From Oligoflexia bacterium (lineage in GTDB: Bacteria; Bdellovibrionota_C; UBA2361; JAFLCA01): a DNA stretch of 64,000 nucleotides. A program made the translations under genes and the position numbers. Where the stretch lies: NCBI GenBank assembly GCA_019694465.1, contig JAIBBV010000009.1, positions 16,982 through 80,981 of the forward strand. Direction: 5' to 3'. The notes under the pieces are model-generated. The model searched no databases. It was not told where the DNA came from and was given only the letters and a program-made list of their open reading frames with translations. Below are positions 52,076 through 61,400 of this stretch, piece after piece. Each line of letters opens with the position of its first letter. Within the stretch, counting starts at the first letter, position 1.

Positions 52076-55000
52076 CTAGTTGGATCGAGCTATGCGTTTC
52101 CTTAGCTGAGCTAGTAATTCTAAGGCTAGTTTTGAGTAGCTAAGAGTCTTCATTTTGTTCGCTCTGACTAACTTTTTACTGACCGTGTCTAATTGCCTTG
52201 TCAGGTTAATTACCTTTTTCTTAGTTCGATTGTTTTTAATCGACTCGATGTAGGGATTGGCGAATATATGAACTTGTTGAGTGCTGAAAGTGACATTAAG
52301 CCTGATACGCCTTGAGCTGCCTGCTTTAGCCCCAAGCATAGCTTTATTGCGCAGACTACGAATTTGGCGGCTCAATATCGATAACCAGTAGCGCAATTCC
52401 CTTATATAAAGACAGTCAGTAATTCTATTGTTATTTAGATCTTGCTCAGCTACCCCACAGCCACAAACTCCAGGAGCAGTCTTGCCGGGATCATTTGGGC
52501 AAGCCTCGCAGGCGTCAGGGATTTGGTCTGCGTCATTGTCCACCTCATCCTGATCAGGAATTCCATTGCGGTCGCAATCGTTGAACCTTAATGATTGCGG
52601 GACGGTAAAGGTAAATACCTCCAACGCATCTGCTATCGGGGTGGGAACAGGGTTTGGTTTAAGAGAAACATTCTCAAACACGCTTGTGCCAGAATAGCCA
52701 TCTCCATCGCGGTTATACGTCCCCCAGCGTTGCCACCAGTTGCTTAGGGTATAGTTGTAGTATGGGTGGGTAGGCTCAACCGATGTGCCAAAGCTTGCAT
52801 AATTTAGCTGGTCTTCGCTTGCTATCAGTTTAAAGGGGGTACTGGAGTAGAGTTCAAGTTTGCAGATTTCATTCCCGGAGCTGTCCCTTAAAAATCTATA
52901 CGAACCTGATGAGCGGCCACCCCCAAAGCTTGGCCCAGCCATGTCCTCAGCAGCGAAGCTACCGTTGTCGATGATCCCTACAGCTTGGCTCCAGGTGTTA
53001 ATTCCATGAGCGGCACATCGCGTGTCGTAAAAACTAAGCGCATCAGTGAGGAGAGCTATAAGTGCTGAGGCAGCAGGAAGATCTAGCGCTGCCGCAGCAT
53101 TTGAAAACTGCTCATCCGGTCCATTTAAGAAGCGCCTTACAGGCTCAGCTAGTACGGAACTATTGGCGAATACTAGCCCAGCGAGGGGCGCGCGCATTCT
53201 AAATAGGACTAGGTCTATCGCAGAATCGCGGTGTACGCCGTCATAGTTGATAATGGTTTGGGTGAATTGTTGTACACGTTGTAGCTGGTCTGGGGTGAGC
53301 ACCGCTGCTGCATAGCGTCGAACAGACTCAACTAATATTTTCCCAAGATTTTCCATTTCTCCGATGTGCGTGCTTGTGGCTAGCTTGAGCACTTCATCGT
53401 CTGAGACTGGTGTTTCCTGCGGGCGGCCGAGACGAAACCTTTCCGCCCATGCCAATACGTCAAATTGTCTGTAGGTTGGGTAGCCATGACCAGGGTCGAG
53501 ATAGTTTGGTATTGTAAGAGAGGCACAACCTCCGTCGCGTATGGGTCCATTGTCAGAAGCAGTAGCGAAGTTATAGCAAACCGGAGTGCTAAGCTGCCCT
53601 AATTTTTTATAGCTATTTTTGAGCTTGTTGATACTGACTGCGCTAATGCTGTCGTCGTTAACCAGGTCAGGAGTTCCCTGGTTGAGCGATAAGTAAGGCA
53701 TGCGCGAAGCAGGAATTAAGGGATTATCGTTGGGTCCGCAGCCTGATTCTCCCCAGTGGCTGGTGCCTTCTCTTAGCGCTTGGCGATATCCGACAGCGTC
53801 ATTCTTGATGCCGGCAAGCATTTTACTGATGATCGAGTGCACGGTATTAGCGTGGGACTTTCGACGCATGGTTACGGCAAAGTCTTTGTTAGTTCCTGGG
53901 TCATGGGCCCAAAATACCACTGATCCGAATTCTGGAATCTCTAGGACTGTATTGCCAAAGAGAGCTTGGCCTGAGGAGATCGTGCGACTGATGAAGGGCC
54001 TCCATGAACCATCAGCTGCCAGATAGTTTTGTCCATCAGTTTCTGTAGCAAACAAAAATGAACTGCCACTGGGACCGGCTGTGAGGCTGGTACTGTGGTG
54101 GGCGCTGGCCTGAAGCGGGGCAACGAATGTTCCAAGGTAGTGAGCGCCTACAAATGGAACGATCCCTTCTCCAGAGTGGACAAGCATCTCACTAACTTTT
54201 AATTGAAATTTCAATCCGAATGGTTCGCCAGCTGTCGATGGTAGGTGTCCCTCTCCCATGGTTATGCATTGGCGTGAGTTGGGATTTGAGTTCGAAATAT
54301 ATGAAACGCTAGCGCCGTTGGAACCACCTGGAGTATCAGATGGCTTTTGAAAGCCAATAAATATAGCCGACGGCCTATTGAATGAGGCAATTGGCAGAGA
54401 TGAATTCGGGCGAGTGGTGCGCAGCAGGTTAGCCAGTGCCTGTGCAGTGCGAATTAAAGTCCCATTATCATAGATAGTTTCTTCACCGCCAGCTACGATG
54501 GCAAACAAATCCTGTACAGTCAGGTCTAGAAAAGCTTCAAGCAAACCAGTTGCTCTTAGTGCGGGATGGCGGTTATAGAACTCTTCCCTGTGTTGTATAG
54601 CTGCAAATTGTGCGCCTTGCAGCCAGGCTGATAAAATGCGCCGATCGAATGGATTGCTATCACGCCATTCTGCAGCAGTCTCGTCGGGGATTCCTAGCCG
54701 TTGCATATACGCTCTTATTTGGGATGTTGAAGTTAGCGTTGAAACCAAACGCGGGACAGTGCCGTCAACCTCTACTTGGCGCACGATCGGAGTAGCAGAA
54801 AGAATGAAGGGCTGATAGAGCGCATTGGTTGTCCGTAAGAATCGATTGAATTCTGGGACATTTAGGCTAGGGGGATCGTGTGGAAGATTCATCGCTGTAT
54901 ACAACATGAGTAGCAGCGGAGATTGCCACCAGTGCATCGCTCCTTGGGCATAATATAGGTTTATTAGACTTTGCTCGGCGCTTTCTCCAGGCTCACTTGT

Positions 55001-55165
55001 TTCTTGTAGTACTACTCGACCATGACTAGTAAAAGTTGCTTGGACTGTTGTTTCCGCTTGGACTGCTTGCAGACTATAAATAAAAACTAAAAGAATTACG
55101 CTGGTGAGCAGCGATTGAGGGAATTGGATAAGCTGGGAGCAGTTACGGGACCAAAGTGTTTTCAT
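52076..55165 (-). CDS. Large secreted protein with thrombospondin-3-like calcium repeats
   Basis: A 1029-residue exported protein with signal MKTLWSRNCSQLIQFPQSLL then LLVFIYSLQAVQA. The first ~860 residues match no family I know (helical early half, then beta-rich SRTISSGQALFGNTVLEI). From about residue 860 come calcium-binding type 3 repeats (CDRNGIPDQDEVDNDADQIP, then ACEACPNDPGKTAPGVCGCG), a motif common in large secreted proteins, and a Lys/Arg-rich helical C-terminal domain (LRYWLSILSRQIRSLRNKAM) comparable in character to that of the 8-10 kb protein. ATG 55165 is preferred to 55228 because of the signal peptide. It lies between the GH63-like and cyclic-glucan genes, same strand. Confidence 0.72.
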   Translation of the reverse strand: MKTLWSRNCSQLIQFPQSLLTSVILLVFIYSLQAVQAETTVQATFTSHGRVVLQETSEPGESAEQSLINLYYAQGAMHWWQSPLLLMLYTAMNLPHDPPSLNVPEFNRFLRTTNALYQPFILSATPIVRQVEVDGTVPRLVSTLTSTSQIRAYMQRLGIPDETAAEWRDSNPFDRRILSAWLQGAQFAAIQHREEFYNRHPALRATGLLEAFLDLTVQDLFAIVAGGEETIYDNGTLIRTAQALANLLRTTRPNSSLPIASFNRPSAIFIGFQKPSDTPGGSNGASVSYISNSNPNSRQCITMGEGHLPSTAGEPFGLKFQLKVSEMLVHSGEGIVPFVGAHYLGTFVAPLQASAHHSTSLTAGPSGSSFLFATETDGQNYLAADGSWRPFISRTISSGQALFGNTVLEIPEFGSVVFWAHDPGTNKDFAVTMRRKSHANTVHSIISKMLAGIKNDAVGYRQALREGTSHWGESGCGPNDNPLIPASRMPYLSLNQGTPDLVNDDSISAVSINKLKNSYKKLGQLSTPVCYNFATASDNGPIRDGGCASLTIPNYLDPGHGYPTYRQFDVLAWAERFRLGRPQETPVSDDEVLKLATSTHIGEMENLGKILVESVRRYAAAVLTPDQLQRVQQFTQTIINYDGVHRDSAIDLVLFRMRAPLAGLVFANSSVLAEPVRRFLNGPDEQFSNAAAALDLPAASALIALLTDALSFYDTRCAAHGINTWSQAVGIIDNGSFAAEDMAGPSFGGGRSSGSYRFLRDSSGNEICKLELYSSTPFKLIASEDQLNYASFGTSVEPTHPYYNYTLSNWWQRWGTYNRDGDGYSGTSVFENVSLKPNPVPTPIADALEVFTFTVPQSLRFNDCDRNGIPDQDEVDNDADQIPDACEACPNDPGKTAPGVCGCGVAEQDLNNNRITDCLYIRELRYWLSILSRQIRSLRNKAMLGAKAGSSRRIRLNVTFSTQQVHIFANPYIESIKNNRTKKKVINLTRQLDTVSKKLVRANKMKTLSYSKLALELLAQLRKRIARSN

Positions 55166-55487
55166 AGTATTTAGACATTTTCCTAGAGCGAGCGTGGTAT
55201 CACGGAGGCTGCTAAAGGTGGTCTGCAATGGAAACTACCCACGGCATTTTGAGGTCAGTTTCCCTGGGACCTGGAGAGCGAATGTGCAATTCGCACGCCA
55301 ATAGAGTTATGCGCAGATTTGCTGTCAATGTGACTAAATCTTGGCGGATTTAACTACTTGAACTAAGGCGAGATTTTAATTGTGATGCAACTCTACCCAA
55401 CGCCGTTAAAACTGTCAGCAAATGAGCCTAGCTAGACTCTATTCGCACGTGTTGCATGTGAAGTCCTGCGCATGATTTGCTGTGCAT

Positions 55488-58187
55488 TTAGTAGTACAAA
55501 GAAGGCCAGGCTAGCGATTGGTCACGCGCCGCCACCATCTTCTCTAGGCAGCGGGTTACAAGCGCTGTCCATCCAGTCTGGTGGCTTGCGCCACAGCCGC
55601 GACCTGTTTCTGGATGGAAGTACTCAAAGAAAAGATGCGCGTCTTTCCAAGCCGGGTCGCCCGCAAATTGCCGTAAGTCAGCCGCATAGGGACGCTCGCC
55701 ACGTTCATTCGAAACAAATAGGCTCGTTAGACGCCTGGATAGTTCCTGTGACACCTGCTTCAAGTTCATGCGATTCCCAGATCCGGTAGGGCAGTCTACG
55801 ATTAAGTCATCGCCGTAGAAGTGGTGATAGCGTTCCAGAGCTTCAATTAATAAGTAATTTATGGGGAACCACACTGGTCCGCGCCAATTTGAGTTGCCAC
55901 CAAAAAGCACTGTGTTGGACTCGCCAGGAGTGTAGTCAACCCGATACTCCTGATTTCCAACTCTAAATATGTAGGGATAAGATTCGTGCACGCGTGAAAG
56001 CGAGCGTACACCAAATGGCGAAAGGAACTCATTCTCATCGAGTAGATATCGCAGCACTCGTTCCAATCGCTGCCTTGATGGTACAGCCAGCAAGTTGTGT
56101 CCGTGTGCGCGTGGCCCCGAATGCTCCATGTAAGTAATGTGGCGCGCTAGATCCTTACGTTCACGTAGGAACCACTCCATGCGACGCTTGAAGCCAGGCA
56201 ATTTTTCAATCTTTTCTTCTTCAAGCACTTCCACTGCGAGCAGTGGAATGATGCCCACAATTGAGCGAGTACGTAGCGGCACAGTTTTGCCATCTGCGTG
56301 CAATTGGTCGTAGTAGAAGCCGTCTAACTGATCCCAGAGCCCACTTCCGCCTAGAGTGTTAATTGCATCAGTTATTGATACGAAGTGCTCGAAGAATTTT
56401 GACGCAACATCTGAATAGGCGGGGTCCTCACTAGCCAGCTCAAGAGACATCGAGAGCATAGTCAGGCAATAAAAGGCCATCCAAGCAGTAGCATCCGCCT
56501 GTTCCAGATGTCCACCAACTGGAAGTGGTTGGGAGCGATCAAATACACCAATGTTGTCGAGCCCCAAAAACCCACCAGAAAATAGATTTTTGCCACCAAT
56601 GTCTTTGCGGTTTACCCACCATGTAAAATTCAGTAACAGTTTGTGAAAAGTTCTAGCGAGAAAGTGCCGGTCACGTTTTCCGCGTGCGCCGGAAATTTTA
56701 TAAACACGCCAACAGGCCCAGGCATGCACCGGTGGATTTACGTCGGAAAAGGCAAACTCGTAGGCCGGGATCTGGCCGTTTGGATGCATGTACCATTCGC
56801 GCAGCATTAGTACTAATTGTTGCTTAGCGAAAGCAGGGTCGATGCGCGCAAATGGGATCATATGGAAGGCCAAATCCCAGGCCGCGTACCACGGATACTC
56901 CCATTTGTCGGGCATCGAAATTACGTCACGATTGTAGAGATGGCTCCAATCTGAATTACGAATGTTCTTACGGCTAGGTGCTGGCGGGGGCTGAGAGGGA
57001 TCCCCTTCGAGCCATTCTTGCACTGAGTAATAGTAGAACTGCTTGGACCATAGTAGTCCGGCGTAGGCCTGGCGCATAACTTGCGCCTCATCGGCTGAAA
57101 GCTTGGGAGGCATGCGTACAGCATAGAACTCATCTGCTTCGCGAATACGCATATCAAAGATTTTATCGAAGGCAACGCCAAATGGCTCTATTGGAGCACT
57201 GTTTTCTGAAAATAGTCTTAGCTTGAGCGTTGCGTTCGCGCCCGCGGGAACCACTAGTTTACTCAGAAATGCAGCTTTTGTTCCAACCTGCTTGGGATTA
57301 ACGGCATCGCCGCGCTGCGAGATCACGTATTCGTGGAAGGCGTCTTTTACGTAAGCGTTAGCTAGATTGCTGCCAAACAGGCGCTGTACGTTAGTTTCGT
57401 TTTCGGTAAACAACGCTACTGGTTGCTCAGTTAGCGCACTTTGATCAACTACCAGCGCAAAGCGTCCTAGAGTTTCGTGCTCTGATCTAATATGTCCCGG
57501 TGCATGCAAACTCAATCTTGGGCGGGAGGTATAGCCTTCGCCTTCGCGGCCCCAGGACCAGGTGTTGCGAAACCACAGGGATGGAAGTGCATGCAGAATT
57601 GCCGCTTCGCTCCCACGATTAAGGACGGTCAAGCGAATCAAAATATCGTCCGGACCTGCCTTGGCGTATTCAATGCTAATATCGAAATAGCGGTTGTCCG
57701 CGAATATGCCTGTATCTACAAGTTCATATTCTGGCTGTTCTCTGCTACGGCGTTTACTCTCTGCCACCAACTTAGAGTAGGGGAAGGCGCGCTGTGGATA
57801 TTTATATAGCGCCTTGCAGTAAGAGTGCGTTGGCACTGAGTCTAGATAATAGTAGTACTCCTTTACGTCTTCACCATGATTTCCTTCGGGGCCTGTCAGT
57901 CCAAAAACTCGCTCTTTAAGGATTGGGTCCTGACCATTCCAGAAGGCGAAGGCAAAACAAAGACGACACTGGCGATCGGTAAATCCGAGCAAGCCATCCT
58001 CTCCCCAGCGATAGGCGCGGCTACGAGCATGGTCGTGCGGCAGATAATCCCAACAGGCTCCGTCAGCAGAGTAGTCCTCACGCACTGTGCCCCATTGGCG
58101 CTCGGGGAGATAGGGGCCCCAGCGTTTCCAATTCTTTTGTCGAGTTCGGTCTTCTTCGAGTCTTAGTGTTTCTGCGTCAACTGCCAT
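55488..58187 (-). CDS. GH63/MGH1-like glucosidase
   Basis: An 899-residue cytosolic glycoside hydrolase. Its N-terminus LEEDRTRQKNWKRWGPYLPE and RQWGTVREDYSADG are hallmarks of the large 'glucosidase' group of the (alpha/alpha)6 GH63/mannosylglycerate-hydrolase-like clan; further blocks include PDKWEYPWYAAWDLAFHMIP, and WRGPVWFPINYLLIEAL in the catalytic domain. It probably cleaves an alpha-linked oligosaccharide such as a trehalose- or glucosylglycerate-type compound; I cannot tell which. No signal peptide. It shares strand with the glucan genes downstream but is 320 bases from the next gene, so a separate unit is likely. Confidence 0.85.
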   Translation of the reverse strand: MAVDAETLRLEEDRTRQKNWKRWGPYLPERQWGTVREDYSADGACWDYLPHDHARSRAYRWGEDGLLGFTDRQCRLCFAFAFWNGQDPILKERVFGLTGPEGNHGEDVKEYYYYLDSVPTHSYCKALYKYPQRAFPYSKLVAESKRRSREQPEYELVDTGIFADNRYFDISIEYAKAGPDDILIRLTVLNRGSEAAILHALPSLWFRNTWSWGREGEGYTSRPRLSLHAPGHIRSEHETLGRFALVVDQSALTEQPVALFTENETNVQRLFGSNLANAYVKDAFHEYVISQRGDAVNPKQVGTKAAFLSKLVVPAGANATLKLRLFSENSAPIEPFGVAFDKIFDMRIREADEFYAVRMPPKLSADEAQVMRQAYAGLLWSKQFYYYSVQEWLEGDPSQPPPAPSRKNIRNSDWSHLYNRDVISMPDKWEYPWYAAWDLAFHMIPFARIDPAFAKQQLVLMLREWYMHPNGQIPAYEFAFSDVNPPVHAWACWRVYKISGARGKRDRHFLARTFHKLLLNFTWWVNRKDIGGKNLFSGGFLGLDNIGVFDRSQPLPVGGHLEQADATAWMAFYCLTMLSMSLELASEDPAYSDVASKFFEHFVSITDAINTLGGSGLWDQLDGFYYDQLHADGKTVPLRTRSIVGIIPLLAVEVLEEEKIEKLPGFKRRMEWFLRERKDLARHITYMEHSGPRAHGHNLLAVPSRQRLERVLRYLLDENEFLSPFGVRSLSRVHESYPYIFRVGNQEYRVDYTPGESNTVLFGGNSNWRGPVWFPINYLLIEALERYHHFYGDDLIVDCPTGSGNRMNLKQVSQELSRRLTSLFVSNERGERPYAADLRQFAGDPAWKDAHLFFEYFHPETGRGCGASHQTGWTALVTRCLEKMVAARDQSLAWPSLYY

Positions 58188-58306
58188 GGTGCTATCAGCT
58201 TAACTCAGCAAATTCGCAGCTAACAAGACACTTGAACGAAGGACTAATATGCCTCAGGTTAAAAGCAGAAGGCGATTTTCTGATAGCGCTGTGTTAGCCT
58301 CCATGC

Positions 58307-59701
58307 ATGTCAGCCTTAAACGACCTAGTATCAAATTTTGCCAGTCACACTCATTCTCCCGCATCCTATTGTGCCCTGTTTGATACCACCGGCATTGTAA
58401 AGGATGCCTGTGCGCGTTGCCAGGATGCCCCACCAGTTGGCACTGCTATCTCATCCGAGATGCAATTCCCAATTGCCTCTATCACTAAGTCTTTTGCAGC
58501 TGTCGCGATATTAAAGTTACGCGATCAAGGCAAGCTCAGTTTGCGAGCGCCATTTTGGTCCTACCTACCTGAGTGGACACATGGCAACCGACTTAGCGCC
58601 GGAGTTGATGTGACGATTGAAGATCTCCTTACTCATAGCGCTGGACTTCCGACCGATGACCCATGGGGTGATAGGCAACTTTTGGCGAGTCAAGCTGAGT
58701 TGTTACAATTATTACAGAATGGGCCAAGTTTCGACATTCCAGTTGGCGAGCGTTATCGTTATTCCAACCTGGGCTACATGATTTTGGGACTTATAATTTC
58801 CAGTGTCGCCGGGGTTTCAGCTAGGACCTTCATCGAAAATGAAATTATTGCCCCGCTTGGCATGCGCGCTACAACTTTTGTTCGTGCGTCCACAAAGTGT
58901 CTGGCCCAAGGCTATCGGCGTAGTGCCTTTGGGGCTTTTGAGCGCGAGCCGACAGCTGACTCAAACAATGATGGAGCAGTATTCGGGGGCCTCTTTAGCT
59001 GTGCAGCTGATCTTGTCATCTGGGCCCGCTTTTTTTTGCAGTCCTATTCTGACATTGCATCACCTTGGGACAGTGTGCTTTCCAAGGCCAGCCGGCGTGA
59101 GGCACAAACGCTGCGCCAATTAATAGAGTGTGATCCAAAAGTTCCAGACTTAGGGTTTGAGGATACTGTGGATGGGCGAGGGTATGGATATGGGCTACGA
59201 GTTTTTGCACGCAGCGAATATCTGGCGGTGGGGCACAGTGGCGGTCTGCCCGGAGTAGGGTGTCATCTACGCTGGGTGCCGGCGCGTGGTATTGGCTCGG
59301 TAGCTGTATCGATGTGTTCTTATGGTCCAGCTTGGTCGCTCGCGCGCACTGCTTTAGATGCATTTGCTGAGCAGCGGGTTGATGCCCAACTGCGCGCCAG
59401 CAGTAGTTCGGTATTAGCAGAGAGCCTCTCTCAGCAGCTCTTAAATTTCGCCACGCAACGAAATGTCGGCGACTTAGAGCGCGTGTTTTCCTCAAATTTC
59501 TTTCTAGATACACCAGAGTCAGAATGGCGTAAGGCTCTTACTGATTGGCTAAATAAGGGGTCAACGCAAGTATTGGATGGTGCCAGGCTAATTATGATTT
59601 CTAAGTTAGCTTTTGCAATTGAGCGCATTGATGGGCGGCGCATGAAGGTGCTGCTGTCCCCTGAGACAAATCCGCGTATCCAAAAAATTAGTTTCATCTA
59701 A
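58307..59701 (+). CDS. Serine hydrolase, class C beta-lactamase-like
   Basis: A 464-residue protein of the beta-lactamase/penicillin-binding-like family: active-site S58-x-x-K61 (ASITKSF), Y152-S-N154 (YRYSNLGYM) and H310-SGG (GHSGGLPGVG) in place of the KTG box, so all three boxes are present. No signal peptide is seen, implying a cytosolic esterase, peptidase or amidase rather than a secreted beta-lactamase. A C-terminal ~110-residue extension follows the catalytic domain. Its last 96 bases overlap the convergent EamA gene. Divergent from the GH63-like gene, 119 bases apart. Confidence 0.88.
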   Translation: MSALNDLVSNFASHTHSPASYCALFDTTGIVKDACARCQDAPPVGTAISSEMQFPIASITKSFAAVAILKLRDQGKLSLRAPFWSYLPEWTHGNRLSAGVDVTIEDLLTHSAGLPTDDPWGDRQLLASQAELLQLLQNGPSFDIPVGERYRYSNLGYMILGLIISSVAGVSARTFIENEIIAPLGMRATTFVRASTKCLAQGYRRSAFGAFEREPTADSNNDGAVFGGLFSCAADLVIWARFFLQSYSDIASPWDSVLSKASRREAQTLRQLIECDPKVPDLGFEDTVDGRGYGYGLRVFARSEYLAVGHSGGLPGVGCHLRWVPARGIGSVAVSMCSYGPAWSLARTALDAFAEQRVDAQLRASSSSVLAESLSQQLLNFATQRNVGDLERVFSSNFFLDTPESEWRKALTDWLNKGSTQVLDGARLIMISKLAFAIERIDGRRMKVLLSPETNPRIQKISFI

Positions 59702-60598
59702 CTGCGCAGATGAAGGTGAGTGATTTCTGTCTGCTGATGTGTGATCACGACATTTCCATAGCACCAAAACCACTATCAGTACGCCAAGACATTGCAGAAC
59801 TGTTAGTCGCTCTTGCAAAATGAAATATGCGCCTAGTGCGCCGAAAGCTGGAGAGAGACAGAGGTAATTAACTGCATTTTGAATGCCCATACGCTTTATG
59901 GCGCTCAAATAAGTCAAAAATGCCCCAGCATATTGAATAATCCCTGAACCGCAGGCATGGCCGAGTAGAGCTGAGCTTAACAAGTGTTGCAGGGGGGTGG
60001 TTCCATCGACCAATAGTGCAAGTGCTAGTGCAAATACTAGAGCGCAAGTTTGCTGCGTTGCGGTAGCCAGTAGCGCATGACAACCACTTGTTAGGGCCTT
60101 ACTACCGATGACGTAGAGAGCGGCACTGCAAGTTCCAAGTGTTGTTAGAAGCAGCCCAATTAAAGAATTCGACTCACTAAGTGCCTCCTGCGGAGTAACT
60201 AGGAATGTGCCAAAACAGGCGCACAGCAGCAGTGCTATGTGTTGTCGGCTAATTCTCTGGCCAAGCGCAATGCCGCTAAAAAGAAGCACCATTAGTGGCT
60301 CAAATGCAGCGATAAGTGAAGCAAGAGTGGCGCTGCATCTTTCGAGGCCATACAAGCCAAAGCTATAGGCAAGCGCGGGCTCAAGTACGCCCATTGGAGC
60401 CTGACGTAATACCTTCTTTGAGAGGGAAGGTAAGTTGCCGGTGACTATGACCGCGAGCCACAAGCTGATGGTACTAGCTAGCAATTGAACGCTTAAGACT
60501 GTAAGCGGAGGAAACTCCGAAAGTAAGGCCTTACTGAGAGCAGTTGGGATTCCCCAGCAGGCTGCAGAAATGATCATTAGAAATTCGGGTGCAAGCAT
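59606..60598 (-). CDS. EamA/DMT-family transporter
   Basis: A 330-residue drug/metabolite transporter with ten transmembrane helices in two EamA repeats (FLMIISAACWGIPTALSKAL starts the first; GLLLTTLGTCSAALYVIGSK the second) and the typical PLMVLLFSGIALGQRIS of the helix 4-5 hinge. Such proteins export metabolites or drugs; substrate unknown. The last ~35 residues are hydrophilic and encoded opposite the end of the hydrolase gene, so they may be a random extension. It is divergent from the ABATE-CGNR gene and shares an overlapping promoter/operator with it, so that protein probably represses or activates it. Confidence 0.88.
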   Translation of the reverse strand: MLAPEFLMIISAACWGIPTALSKALLSEFPPLTVLSVQLLASTISLWLAVIVTGNLPSLSKKVLRQAPMGVLEPALAYSFGLYGLERCSATLASLIAAFEPLMVLLFSGIALGQRISRQHIALLLCACFGTFLVTPQEALSESNSLIGLLLTTLGTCSAALYVIGSKALTSGCHALLATATQQTCALVFALALALLVDGTTPLQHLLSSALLGHACGSGIIQYAGAFLTYLSAIKRMGIQNAVNYLCLSPAFGALGAYFILQERLTVLQCLGVLIVVLVLWKCRDHTSADRNHSPSSAQLDETNFLDTRICLRGQQHLHAPPINALNCKS

Positions 60599-60604
60599 AT
60601 AGCA

Positions 60605-60665
60605 AACCGGATAAAGGCCGTTTACCGGTTATAGCTTGCTATTCCTAACCAGTAAAGAATATAAT
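60605..60665. promoter_or_regulatory. Overlapping divergent promoters with three-half-site operator
   Basis: Plus strand: TTGCTA (60636-60641), 18-base spacer, TATAAT (60660-60665), for the ABATE-CGNR gene. Minus strand: TTTACT (60656-60651), 17-base spacer, TATAAC (60633-60628), for the EamA gene. Half-sites of consensus AACCGGTAAA: AACCGG-a-TAAA at 60605-60615 and its inverted partner TTTACCGGTT at 60621-60630, making a near-perfect palindrome on the EamA -10/start, plus AACCAGTAAA at 60647-60656 over the EamA -35 and inside the other promoter's spacer. Confidence 0.65.
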
Positions 60666-60695
60666 ACAGGTTAAATGACCACGGAGCGCTAACGC

Positions 60696-61277
60696 ATGGC
60701 ACAGAACTTCGAATTTAGAGCTGGACGCCTGTCTTTGGATTTTGTGAATTCTATTTATGAACGACAAGCTGATGGTACAGTGCTACCGGAGCATGAGTAC
60801 TTAACTACACCCGAGAGCTTACAGGAGTGGTTTAAGCAAAAAAGCCAACCCACCATTTCTAGTCGCGAGTGGCAGGATTTCAGCGCTTCAAGTCTAGAGC
60901 AGATCAAAGAGTTTCGTGAGCAACTTTATGCGCTATGGCGGGCGGCGGTGCAGGGCAAACTGCGCGATCAGTCGCTCAAATTCCTCAATAGAATCTTAGC
61001 AGACGCTGAACCACAGCAATTGGTAAGAACTAATAATGCTGTGATATGGCAGGTTACCCCCCCTAAGCCAGTTGTTTCGCGAATTATCTGGCCAATTGTT
61101 GCTGATGCAGCTGATCTGCTTGTGCATGCTGATTTAAGTCGCCTGCGTTTTTGCGCGGCGCACGATTGTGGATGGATTTTCCTCGACGAAAGCAAGGCAG
61201 GAAAACGACGCTGGTGTGATATGAGTGACTGTGGGAATCGCTCAAAAGCCAGGCGCTTCCAGCGCAGGCAGCGTTAG
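60696..61277 (+). CDS. ABATE-domain CGNR zinc-finger transcription regulator
   Basis: A 193-residue regulator. The N-terminal ~130 residues match the ABATE domain (putative stress-induced sensor) pattern beginning FRAGRLSLDFVNSI; the C-terminal ~45 form a CGNR zinc finger with ligands in LRFCAAHDCGWIFLD and RRWCDMSDCGNRSKARRF. This family regulates neighbouring genes, often exporters or detoxification enzymes, in response to a small molecule. It lies back-to-back with the EamA transporter gene, which is the likely target along with itself. ATG at 60696 has ACGGAG nine bases upstream. Confidence 0.9.
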   Translation: MAQNFEFRAGRLSLDFVNSIYERQADGTVLPEHEYLTTPESLQEWFKQKSQPTISSREWQDFSASSLEQIKEFREQLYALWRAAVQGKLRDQSLKFLNRILADAEPQQLVRTNNAVIWQVTPPKPVVSRIIWPIVADAADLLVHADLSRLRFCAAHDCGWIFLDESKAGKRRWCDMSDCGNRSKARRFQRRQR

Positions 61278-61400
61278 TGGCTGTATTCTAGGTAATACGT
61301 ATAGCGCCTGTTAGGGCAGGATGGCTCTTGCTTGCTTAGTATTTATAAATGTGCGAAAAGCACAGGCAGTGCCAGCGGTAGAGATAGCAAGGAGCTGCTT

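Noticed and set aside
55421..55490. Possible third copy of the 66-bp repeat, and CTAGACTCTATTC shared with 7298-7310
   Set aside because: Identity with copy B is clear only over the first ~13 bases and needs a gap after that; not distinguishable from chance by eye.
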